Source: DASQUP01 sp035641235 (GTDB taxonomy: Bacteria; Actinomycetota; CADDZG01; WHSQ01). From it: a stretch of DNA of 7,462 bases. The stretch covers positions 1 through 7,462 of the forward strand of contig DASQUP010000300.1 of assembly GCA_035641235.1 (NCBI GenBank). The letters are read 5' to 3'. Positions 1 to 5,181 of the stretch are shown here, one piece after another. Position numbers and translations under genes: made by a program. Position 1 is the stretch's first letter. Every line of letters starts with the position of its first letter. Under the pieces are notes generated by a model that was given only the letters and a program-made list of their open reading frames with translations, was not told the origin of the DNA and made no database searches.

Positions 1-15
1 AATGCTCGCCGTGCA

Positions 16-1575
16 CTAATCGGGTGGTTTGCGACGACGAAGCCACAGACCAACTCCGACGAGAGCAAGTCCTTGAACGACAACAGCCGAAGCCATGGCG
101 TCTTCGCCTTGCGTGACCACAAGAAGCATGGGCAGCCCGACCACCGCCGCGGCTACGAGAGGCCCCGTAAGAAACCACAACAAGACCAGCTCGCCTCCGT
201 AGAAGACCAGCCATTGGGGGACGCGCCCGCGGGCACCGGTCACCACCGCTACGAGCGCCAGTCCCAACGCGAGCACGGGTGACGCTGCGGCCGCGCTCGT
301 CGCGTCGGCGGGAGAGAGCGTTCCGGAAAGACCCAGGGTCACGGCCGCGATCCATCCCGAGGTGGTGAGCACCAGCCAGGGAACGGCAGAATGCCGGAAC
401 AAGAGGCCAGGCCAAGACCACGGGAGGCGGCGCCCAGCTTCCGGATCGTCGGCCTCTATACGTACGGGCTCCACTACCCGAGCAGCCCCCAGATAAGCGA
501 CGATCACGCCTGCGATCAGCTGTGCTGCCCCGCCCTCCGAAGTCGCAACGAGGAATGAACCACCCACGATGGAGCCGGCAGCGGCCACCACACGACCGGG
601 AGATCGTCTGAGAGCGAGCGCATCGCGCCACGGGATAACTAGGGTCGGGGATTTCGGTCGGCGAACGCGCAAGCGGGAGTAGCCAGTGATCTCTCGCTTC
701 GCGCTCCACTGCAGCAGCGAGATACCGCGCACGTCCATGACATAGAGCGCGGCGGCTATGCCCGATTGAAGGTGGGCGCGCCGATCGAGTTCCTCGATCG
801 GAATGTGGACCAGCAATATTGTCGTCACGACTGCCGCCGCAGCGAGCGCCACGAGTGCGATAGCAGGAGCCCACCCCACCGACGATGCGCCGGCCGCTTC
901 TGCGAGCGGGGCGGCCGCCCAGCCCCATGGGCCCGACCAAAGAACTACCCGCGCGGCGCCCTCCGAAGCGGACGGCGCCCATACCATCAGCGCAATAGCT
1001 GCTGCGAACGCGACCGTAGATATAGTCAATGTTGACTCCGCGACCCGCAACGAGCGCTGCGTAGCCCAGGCCAGCGCTCCGGCCAGGAGCATCGCTGCGA
1101 TCATCGATGCAAGGGACGCGATTGCCAGATCAGCGGAAGGCAGTGCGAGTTTCGCCTCTCCCACTGCGAAGAGCAGGATTCCAAGAAGTAGACCTCCACC
1201 GCCGAAAGCCGCTATCCCGAGCAGGAGCCGTGGTCGCACGAAGTCGGCGCGCGCGACCGGAGCGGTCAGCAGGAAGACGACATCTGGCTTGGAGAAGGCG
1301 ACGGGACCCCGCCACGTCGCAAAGCGAACGGCGGCCGCGAAAAGCGCAAGGAACACCCCAGATGCCCCGAGTGGAAGCGCCTCGACAACCGCGCGCGTCG
1401 TCTCGGGTGAAAAGGGAGTGCGCTGGAACGAGTTGTAAATGGGCGCACCGAAGATGAGGAAGGGCAGAAGCGCGACGTAGTAAGGATAGTAAGTGTCGAG
1501 AATCGAACCTGAACGCTTTTCGCGATGAGCGCGCCGGACGAACCGGACGAGAGCGCGGGCGGTGATTGCGGTCAC
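16..1575 (-). CDS. ABC-2 type exporter membrane subunit (DUF6297-like), 519 aa
   Basis: Likely the membrane subunit of an ABC exporter, working with the ATPase encoded immediately upstream; the cargo cannot be read from the sequence. The 519-residue product is strongly hydrophobic, with about 11-12 candidate membrane helices (roughly residues 30-48, 68-87, 117-138, 150-171, 184-203, 235-257, 329-365, 398-419, 430-446, 458-487 and 492-511) and a basic N-terminus (RFVRRAHREKR). Residues 89-117, with RGPVAF, FLLTAPVARADFVRPRL, resemble the pattern I associate with actinobacterial DUF6297-type permeases; this family call is from memory and tentative. The frame is open up to 1737, but I chose GTG at 1575. 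It overlaps the ATPase stop as GTGA, a GGAG lies 11 nt upstream, and the extra 54 residues would be an Arg/Cys/Pro-rich shadow of the ATPase. It ends in TAG with a basic tail (RRRK). The GTGA junction suggests translational coupling and a fixed subunit ratio. Confidence 0.8.
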   Translation of the reverse strand: MTAITARALVRFVRRAHREKRSGSILDTYYPYYVALLPFLIFGAPIYNSFQRTPFSPETTRAVVEALPLGASGVFLALFAAAVRFATWRGPVAFSKPDVVFLLTAPVARADFVRPRLLLGIAAFGGGGLLLGILLFAVGEAKLALPSADLAIASLASMIAAMLLAGALAWATQRSLRVAESTLTISTVAFAAAIALMVWAPSASEGAARVVLWSGPWGWAAAPLAEAAGASSVGWAPAIALVALAAAAVVTTILLVHIPIEELDRRAHLQSGIAAALYVMDVRGISLLQWSAKREITGYSRLRVRRPKSPTLVIPWRDALALRRSPGRVVAAAGSIVGGSFLVATSEGGAAQLIAGVIVAYLGAARVVEPVRIEADDPEAGRRLPWSWPGLLFRHSAVPWLVLTTSGWIAAVTLGLSGTLSPADATSAAAASPVLALGLALVAVVTGARGRVPQWLVFYGGELVLLWFLTGPLVAAAVVGLPMLLVVTQGEDAMASAVVVQGLALVGVGLWLRRRKPPD

Positions 1576-2318
1576 GAGAGGCGCAGCTCCGCGGCGACTG
1601 GTCCGGCAAGGACCGTGTCGTATTCGCCCTCTGCCACAACACGTCCGTTGGCCAGGATTAGTGCTCGATCGGCCAAGCCTCGAGGGAATTCGAGTTGATG
1701 CGTCGCTAGTAGGATCCCGCAGCCTCGCTCTTTGCACTCTGCGAGGATGACGGCAAGCTCCCGCTGGGAGGGAGGATCGAGGCCTGCGACGGGTTCGTCG
1801 AGTATCAGCAACCGAAACGGCCTCATCAGTGCGCAGGCGATCTGGGTTTTCTGTCGCATGCCTCGCGATAGCTCGGACGGCACGAATGTCTTGCGTTCGG
1901 CCAGACCGAGACGGTTCAGCAAAAGGTCCATCCGCATGTCGAGGGCGTTTCCATGCACTCCGAATGCAAGGGCCATCAGCTCGAGGTGTTCACCGACCGT
2001 GAGGTCGTCATAAAGCACAGGAGTGTCCCCAACAACAGCCAGGTCGCTTCGGACCGCTACCGCCTCGGCGGGAGTATCCAGGCGCTTGCCGTTGACTTCG
2101 ACGGATCCAGAGGTCGATTCGAGGAATCCGGCGGCGACCCTGATCGTTGTTGTTTTGCCGGAGCCATTGTGGCCGATCAGCGCGACGCACTCACCCGGCC
2201 AAACTTCGAGATCGACTGCCTCAACCGCAACCACGTCCCCGTATCCCCGCGTGATCTGATGCATGCGAAGCAACGGAGTTTTTCTTCGGTCGACGCTGTT
2301 GTTCAAGACGGGGCGCAC
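1572..2318 (-). CDS. ABC transporter ATP-binding protein (ABC-2/NatA-like), 248 aa
   Basis: This is the cytoplasmic ATPase of an ABC-2 type exporter, powering the permease that follows it. Visible motifs in order: Walker A GHNGSGKT (residues 49-56), the variant signature LSRGMRQK (150-157), Walker B LLILDEP (170-176) with the D-loop AGLDP, and the switch histidine in ATHQ (H207). The stretch LAVVGDTPVLYDDLT (93-107) stands where the Q-loop lies and has no glutamine; Asp is at that place, as in several NatA/ABC-2 ATPases. At 248 residues it has normal full length. GTG at 2318 is preferred because AGAGG (2324-2328) sits 5 nt upstream; an in-frame ATG at 2264 (residue 19, MHQITRGYG) is closer to where the conserved domain begins, but I see no ribosome site before it. 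It heads a two-gene operon with the permease (GTGA overlap). The upstream gap carries a perfect 12-bp palindrome that could bind a regulator. Function class is certain; substrate is unknown. Confidence 0.93.
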   Translation of the reverse strand: MRPVLNNSVDRRKTPLLRMHQITRGYGDVVAVEAVDLEVWPGECVALIGHNGSGKTTTIRVAAGFLESTSGSVEVNGKRLDTPAEAVAVRSDLAVVGDTPVLYDDLTVGEHLELMALAFGVHGNALDMRMDLLLNRLGLAERKTFVPSELSRGMRQKTQIACALMRPFRLLILDEPVAGLDPPSQRELAVILAECKERGCGILLATHQLEFPRGLADRALILANGRVVAEGEYDTVLAGPVAAELRLS

Positions 2319-2323
2319 TCTAA

Positions 2324-2328
2324 CCTCT
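2324..2328 (-). promoter_or_regulatory. Ribosome binding site of the ABC ATPase
   Basis: AGAGG on the minus strand lies 5 nt before the GTG at 2318. It decides between this GTG and the in-frame ATG at 2264, which has no comparable purine-rich site. Confidence 0.6.
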
Positions 2329-2382
2329 GGTTCGGCTGTGCCTCCGATCTGGACTAGAAGCTTTAATGCGACGGGGACCTCT

Positions 2383-2394
2383 CAGAGGCCTCTG
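2383..2394. repeat. Perfect 12-bp palindrome upstream of the ABC operon
   Basis: CAGAGGCCTCTG is a perfect 6+6 inverted repeat without a spacer. The preceding CCTCT (2379-2383) could also pair with AGAGG (2384-2388), so two alternative pairings overlap. It lies 65 nt upstream of the ATPase start, a usual place for an operator. I do not recognise the motif as the site of a known regulator. Confidence 0.5.
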
Positions 2395-2412
2395 TGTCGC
2401 AACGAGCCCATG

Positions 2413-2430
2413 TAGCGCGCGGCGCGCCTA
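2413..2430 (-). terminator. GC-rich hairpin on the hydrolase stop codon, possible terminator
   Basis: On the minus strand, TAGGCGCGCCGCGCGCTA begins with the hydrolase TAG stop and folds as TAG-(G)-CGCGC / GCGCG-CTA with one bulged G and a very tight loop, so one or two inner pairs must open. No T-tract follows, so it is not a classic intrinsic terminator. Actinobacteria often have terminators without a U-tract, which is the only reason for this tentative call. Confidence 0.3.
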
Positions 2431-3147
2431 ACCTCCGAGCGTTCCTCCGGGTTCGAGGTCGACCACCTCGAGATCGATCACGTCGGAAGCTTCCTTCCGA
2501 AGTTCCTCCGGCGTACCCACAAGAATGGGAAACGTACCGAAGTGCATCGGGATCACAGTCTTGACATCGAGCAGCCGGACGGCTTCCGCAGCAGACCGCG
2601 GCCCCATCGTGTAGTGATCGCCGATCGGAAGCAAAGCGATGTCGGGCTGGAGCAGCCTGCCGATGAGAGACATATCGGAGAACACCGCCGTGTCACCGGC
2701 GTGATAGATCTTGAACCCATCCTCGAACTCGATCACGTACCCGGCTGCCTCGCCGCCGTAGATGATCTGATCCCCATCCGTGATCCCGCAGGAATGCACC
2801 GCATGCGTCATGTGGACCTTGCAGCCGGCGATCTCGATCGTCCCGCCCTTGTTGAAGTCGATTACGTTCTCGAGGCCCTTGGATCCCAGCCACCGAGCCG
2901 TTTCGGCGATCGCCGCCATCGTCGCTCCCGTCGACCGGCCGATCTCGACCGCGTCGGCGATGTGGTCGAAGTGCGCGTGAGTGATCAGGATCCCATCGAG
3001 GGAGCCGACGTCCTTCATGTCATCGGGGCACGCCGGATTGTTCATAACCCACGGATCGATCAAAATGCGCTGACCGCCCGGAGTCGTGATGATGAATGTC
3101 GAGTGACCGAGCCAGGTGATCTGAAGACCCTGCGGAAGATTCGCCAT
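2428..3147 (-). CDS. UPF0173-type metal-dependent hydrolase (metallo-beta-lactamase fold), 239 aa
   Basis: A probable cytoplasmic hydrolase of the metallo-beta-lactamase superfamily, closest in pattern to the UPF0173 (YtkL-like) group, whose physiological substrate is not established. Metal-binding signatures are clear in the 239-residue product: ITWLGHSTF near the N-terminus (10-18), THAHFDH (56-62), THAVHSCG (114-121), HAGDT with the bridging Asp152 (149-153), GDHYTMGP (176-183) and PMHFGTFP with His202 (200-207). The length is close to the roughly 225-240 residues of the family, and all metal ligands appear intact. The start is ATG 3147, because AGGAGG lies exactly 6 nt upstream; a GTG ten codons earlier (3177) would place the ribosome site inside the gene. 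It follows the acyl-CoA dehydrogenase on the same strand, but 164 nt with two inverted repeats separate them, so it may have its own promoter. There is no signal peptide. Confidence 0.92.
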   Translation of the reverse strand: MANLPQGLQITWLGHSTFIITTPGGQRILIDPWVMNNPACPDDMKDVGSLDGILITHAHFDHIADAVEIGRSTGATMAAIAETARWLGSKGLENVIDFNKGGTIEIAGCKVHMTHAVHSCGITDGDQIIYGGEAAGYVIEFEDGFKIYHAGDTAVFSDMSLIGRLLQPDIALLPIGDHYTMGPRSAAEAVRLLDVKTVIPMHFGTFPILVGTPEELRKEASDVIDLEVVDLEPGGTLGG

Positions 3148-3153
3148 CGTTAA

Positions 3154-3159
3154 CCTCCT
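3154..3159 (-). promoter_or_regulatory. Strong Shine-Dalgarno of the hydrolase
   Basis: AGGAGG on the minus strand, with 6 nt to ATG 3147. It fixes the start of the hydrolase and excludes the upstream in-frame GTG at 3177. Confidence 0.85.
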
Positions 3160-3207
3160 CGTGGGCGAAATGGGCACCTTCTTCTTAGCACCTACCCGAA
3201 CTGTCGG

Positions 3208-3220
3208 CGCTGAGTCAGCG
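3208..3220. repeat. 13-bp palindrome between dehydrogenase and hydrolase genes
   Basis: CGCTGA-G-TCAGCG is a perfect 6+1+6 inverted repeat, 61 nt upstream of the hydrolase ATG. The position and odd-centre symmetry fit an operator for a dimeric regulator. No known bacterial regulator is recognised from it. Confidence 0.5.
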
Positions 3221-3223
3221 AAC

Positions 3224-3269
3224 CCTTTACTTTTCGCCCGGTGCCTTCAAAGGGGAGCGAAAAGAAAGG
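3224..3269. repeat. Long inverted repeat/hairpin downstream of the acyl-CoA dehydrogenase gene
   Basis: CCTTT-A-CTTTTCGC (3224-3237) pairs with GCGAAAAG-AAAGG (3257-3269): 13 base pairs with a single bulged A at 3229. An inner CC/GG pairing is possible across a bulged A at 3256, and CCTT-CA-AAGG sits in the loop (3244-3253). It starts 42 nt beyond the dehydrogenase stop, so it could be a terminator or an RNA-stabilising 3' end. Neither strand has a T-tract after the stem. Confidence 0.5.
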
Positions 3270-3311
3270 CTTCGCGCATACCGTGACTGGTTGCAGACTG
3301 TTCGGTCTACG

Positions 3312-4475
3312 TTAGAGGCCGAGCGTCTTGGCGATTATGTGCTTCTGTATCTCAGAGGTCCCTTCGACGAGCGGAAAGATCCGCACCAAGCGGTAAATAC
3401 GCTCGAGGGGAAGATCCCTCATCCACCCCATCCCTCCGTGTACCTGGATCATGCGGTCGACGACCCGGTTCACCATCTCGGAGGCGTAGAGCTTCACGAT
3501 CGAGGACTCTTGGATGACGACCTCTCCGCCGTCGTACTTGGAAGCGCATTCGTACGACATCAGCTTCGATGCCTTGATTTCGATGAGGGATTCGACGATG
3601 TGGCCCTGCACGTACTGGTTCTTCCCTATGGGCCGCCCGAATGCCTCACGGCTCTGAGCGTGTTCGATTCCCAGCCTCAGACAGAACTCCGCTATTCCGT
3701 TGCAGATCGCAGCAATGGAGAGACGGCCCATCGCAAGGAACTGCATGGCCGCGTAGAACCCCATCCCGACGCTCTCCGGACCCCCGAGAATCTGATCCTC
3801 CGATACCCGGCAGCCGTCGAATATCAGCTCCCACTGTCCCTCGCCTTCGACCATCCCTCGCTGGGCCCGTCCCACGTGGAAGCCGGGACTCTCCCTATCG
3901 ACGAGAAACGCGGTGATGCCACCCGAGGCCTTCTTCTCGTTGTCGGTTACTGCGAACACCAGAGCGAAGTCGGCATGGGCGCCGTTGGTGATGAAGTGCT
4001 TGGTCCCCGTGAGGATCCACTCGGTGCCGTCGCGGACCGCGGTCGTTCGGATGTTCTGGGCGTCGGAGCCGGCATCGGGTTCCGTGAGCGCGAAGCACAT
4101 CGACTTCTCGGCCGTGATCAGCGGAGCGAGGTAGCGCTTCTTCTGCTCGTCCGTCGCCGACAGAAGTAGCCCCGTGGGCCCTTCGGGACCGTAAGTCGTG
4201 AAGGCCGCCAGGCGGCAGCCGGTCCGAGCCGCAGCCTCCCGCAACAGGACCATCCCGAGCTGCGGCAGTCCGCTCCCGCCGAGGTCCTCAGGGAAATCCG
4301 GTGCGTAGAAACCGAGCTCCGCAGAGCGGCGCCGGACCCTGTCTCGGAGCTCGATCGGCACCTCATCCCGTTCGGGCTCGAGCTCGGCCTCCTCCAGAGG
4401 GCGGAGCTCGCGCTCGACAAAGTCGACCAGATTGCGCTGCAGCTCCGCGTATTCAGATGGGATGGTGAAGTCCAC
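3312..4475 (-). CDS. Acyl-CoA dehydrogenase family protein, 387 aa
   Basis: An FAD-dependent acyl-CoA dehydrogenase, which makes the alpha,beta double bond in an acyl-CoA thioester and passes electrons to electron transfer flavoprotein. The domains are complete: an N-terminal helical part (about 1-110), then the FAD/substrate motif ALTEPDAGSD (129-138) and WILTGTKHFITNGAHAD (153-169), the beta domain, then the C-terminal helical domain with SREAFGRPIGKNQ (275-287), QVHGGMGW (344-351) and VEGTSEIQ (370-377). Glu371 in the last motif is where short/medium-chain enzymes carry the catalytic base. The alternative base position of isovaleryl/long-chain types (here MGRLSIAA) has no Glu. Chain-length preference cannot be told. 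I chose GTG 4475: translation then begins right before the conserved TIPSEYAEL, and TATCGT lies exactly where a -10 box would be for a leaderless message. ATG 4535 would add 20 Arg-rich residues. No partner genes (ETF, thiolase, CoA ligase) are in view. Confidence 0.93.
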   Translation of the reverse strand: MDFTIPSEYAELQRNLVDFVERELRPLEEAELEPERDEVPIELRDRVRRRSAELGFYAPDFPEDLGGSGLPQLGMVLLREAAARTGCRLAAFTTYGPEGPTGLLLSATDEQKKRYLAPLITAEKSMCFALTEPDAGSDAQNIRTTAVRDGTEWILTGTKHFITNGAHADFALVFAVTDNEKKASGGITAFLVDRESPGFHVGRAQRGMVEGEGQWELIFDGCRVSEDQILGGPESVGMGFYAAMQFLAMGRLSIAAICNGIAEFCLRLGIEHAQSREAFGRPIGKNQYVQGHIVESLIEIKASKLMSYECASKYDGGEVVIQESSIVKLYASEMVNRVVDRMIQVHGGMGWMRDLPLERIYRLVRIFPLVEGTSEIQKHIIAKTLGL

Positions 4476-4481
4476 GCCGCA

Positions 4482-4487
4482 ACGATA
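4482..4487 (-). promoter_or_regulatory. Candidate -10 box for a leaderless acyl-CoA dehydrogenase mRNA
   Basis: On the minus strand TATCGT (fits TANNNT) ends 6 nt before the G of GTG 4475, so a start site at the usual distance would coincide with the start codon. No ribosome binding site precedes this GTG and no convincing -35 box is seen. Both points fit, but do not prove, a leaderless transcript. Confidence 0.4.
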
Positions 4488-4540
4488 GAGCACCGGTGCG
4501 CGTCTAAGACCTGAAAGGAGGCGTTTACCCGGCATCCCGG

Positions 4541-4564
4541 CCCGGCCCCCTTAGGCTGGCCGGG
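4541..4564. repeat. Inverted repeat in the divergent promoter region
   Basis: CCCGGCC (4541-4547) and GGCCGGG (4558-4564) form a perfect 7-bp inverted repeat with a 10-nt spacer that itself contains CCTTAGG. Its right arm overlaps the first bases of the predicted -35 element of the sigma gene. It could be an operator or simply GC-rich chance symmetry. Confidence 0.4.
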
Positions 4565-4590
4565 ACAACCGAAAGCGCCTGTAGATCGTC
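4562..4590 (+). promoter_or_regulatory. ECF-sigma-type promoter of the sigma factor gene
   Basis: GGGACAACC (4562-4570) contains the AAC core of ECF -35 elements, and CGTC (4587-4590) matches the common ECF -10 motif. There are 17 nt between AAC and CGTC, as in GGAAC-type ECF promoters. Transcription would begin about 6-10 nt further on, at or just before ATG 4600, so the message would be leaderless or nearly so. This agrees with the lack of a ribosome site before that ATG. A promoter of this class in front of an ECF gene suggests autoregulation. Confidence 0.5.
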
Positions 4591-4599
4591 TCTTCGCTG

Positions 4600-5181
4600 A
4601 TGCGAGGAGACCACACGACGGCAACGGCGATCCTGGAAAGCGGGGTCAGTGTGGTCGGACGCGCCGAATCTGAGCGCGATCGCGCAATAGCAGCACTATT
4701 CGATCGGCATTATGCGCCGATGTGTCGGCTCGCGTACGTGATCCTCGGGGATGCGGCGCTCGCGGAGGAGATCGTCATGGAGGCCCTCATCAAGACGTTT
4801 TCTGGCTGGGGTCGCATACGGGACGTCTCCCGGGCGGACGCCTACCTCCGGCGCGCCGTCGTCAACCTGTGTCGCTCCAAGATTCGCCGCAAGTCCATCG
4901 AGGCCAGGGTCAACGCCGTGAGCTACCGGCGCGCCGAGTTGAACGCTCCCGACTGGGACCCGGAGACCCACGAGACGAGCCGGTTGGTCTGGGCTGCGGT
5001 GCGGGGGCTGCCCGAGCGCCAGAGGGCCTGCGTCGTCCTCCGCTACTTCGAGGACCTGCCGGAAGGGCAGATCGCCGATGTCCTGGGGTGCTCGGTCGGA
5101 ACGGTGAAGTCGCAGCTCTCCAAAGCGCGCGCCAAGCTCGAGAAATCGCTGGGCGCCTCGGTGACGGGGGGCCTCGGATGA
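4600..5181 (+). CDS. ECF (SigE-family) RNA polymerase sigma factor, 193 aa
   Basis: An extracytoplasmic-function sigma factor that would direct RNA polymerase to a small regulon in response to a signal from the membrane. Region 2 spans about residues 29-99 (LFDRHYAPMCRLAYVILG, ALAEEIVMEALIKTFSGW, AYLRRAVVNLCRSKIRRK), covering -10 recognition and core binding. A linker of some 27 residues follows, then region 4 (127-180) with LPERQRACVVLRYFEDL and the helix-turn-helix IADVLGCSVGTVKSQLSKA (158-176), which binds the -35. The pattern is that of the actinobacterial SigE-like family. There is no C-terminal SnoaL-type extension. ATG 4600 has no Shine-Dalgarno but lies just after an ECF-like promoter; GTG 4651 (residue 18, GGAAAG ten nt upstream) is the alternative, and conserved sequence begins only after it. 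The stop overlaps the next start as ATGA, tying synthesis to the membrane partner, its likely anti-sigma factor. Confidence 0.93.
   Translation: MRGDHTTATAILESGVSVVGRAESERDRAIAALFDRHYAPMCRLAYVILGDAALAEEIVMEALIKTFSGWGRIRDVSRADAYLRRAVVNLCRSKIRRKSIEARVNAVSYRRAELNAPDWDPETHETSRLVWAAVRGLPERQRACVVLRYFEDLPEGQIADVLGCSVGTVKSQLSKARAKLEKSLGASVTGGLG

Larger units (their letters stand above)
2319..2427. other. Intergenic region between ABC ATPase and hydrolase
   Basis: This 109-nt gap must hold the end of the hydrolase transcript and any promoter of the ABC operon. It contains the GC-rich hairpin at the hydrolase stop, the perfect palindrome CAGAGGCCTCTG, an A/T-richer patch (minus strand GCATTAAAGCTTCTAG, 2355-2370) and the AGAGG ribosome site. 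I could not find a -35/-10 pair with acceptable spacing, so no promoter is called. The patch around 2355-2370 is the most likely place for a -10 element. Confidence 0.5.

Noticed and set aside
803..1438. A 211-codon open frame on the plus strand opposite the permease
   Set aside because: Ala/Ser/Arg-rich low-complexity translation without motifs; the minus strand encodes regular membrane helices here.
1576..1737. Extension of the permease frame by 54 codons upstream of GTG 1575
   Set aside because: It lies entirely within the ATPase gene in another frame, its composition is Arg/Cys/Pro-rich shadow sequence, and the GTGA junction gives a normal start.
2299..2335. A second ECF-like promoter in front of the ABC ATPase (GAACC ... 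CGTC on the minus strand)
   Set aside because: The spacing from AAC to CGTC is 19 nt instead of about 17, and the -10 would lie inside the coding sequence downstream of a well-placed ribosome site.
2542..3153. A 203-codon open frame on the plus strand opposite the hydrolase
   Set aside because: Asp/Arg/His-rich shadow, and the minus strand carries all metallo-beta-lactamase motifs.
3291..4169. A 292-codon open frame on the plus strand antisense to the acyl-CoA dehydrogenase
   Set aside because: It is a mirror frame of a GC-rich coding gene with no recognisable domain, and it is overlapped by a complete, motif-rich enzyme.
4604..4610. GAGGAGA as a Shine-Dalgarno for a later sigma start
   Set aside because: No ATG, GTG or TTG lies at a suitable distance in frame; the next in-frame candidate, GTG 4651, is too far away.
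4722..5177. Upstream continuation of the propeller frame, which would give an 825-residue protein
   Set aside because: It is the out-of-frame reading of the sigma gene (Arg/Gly/Pro-rich). ATG 5178 with the ATGA overlap, a G-rich ribosome site and a sensible N-terminus is the true start.
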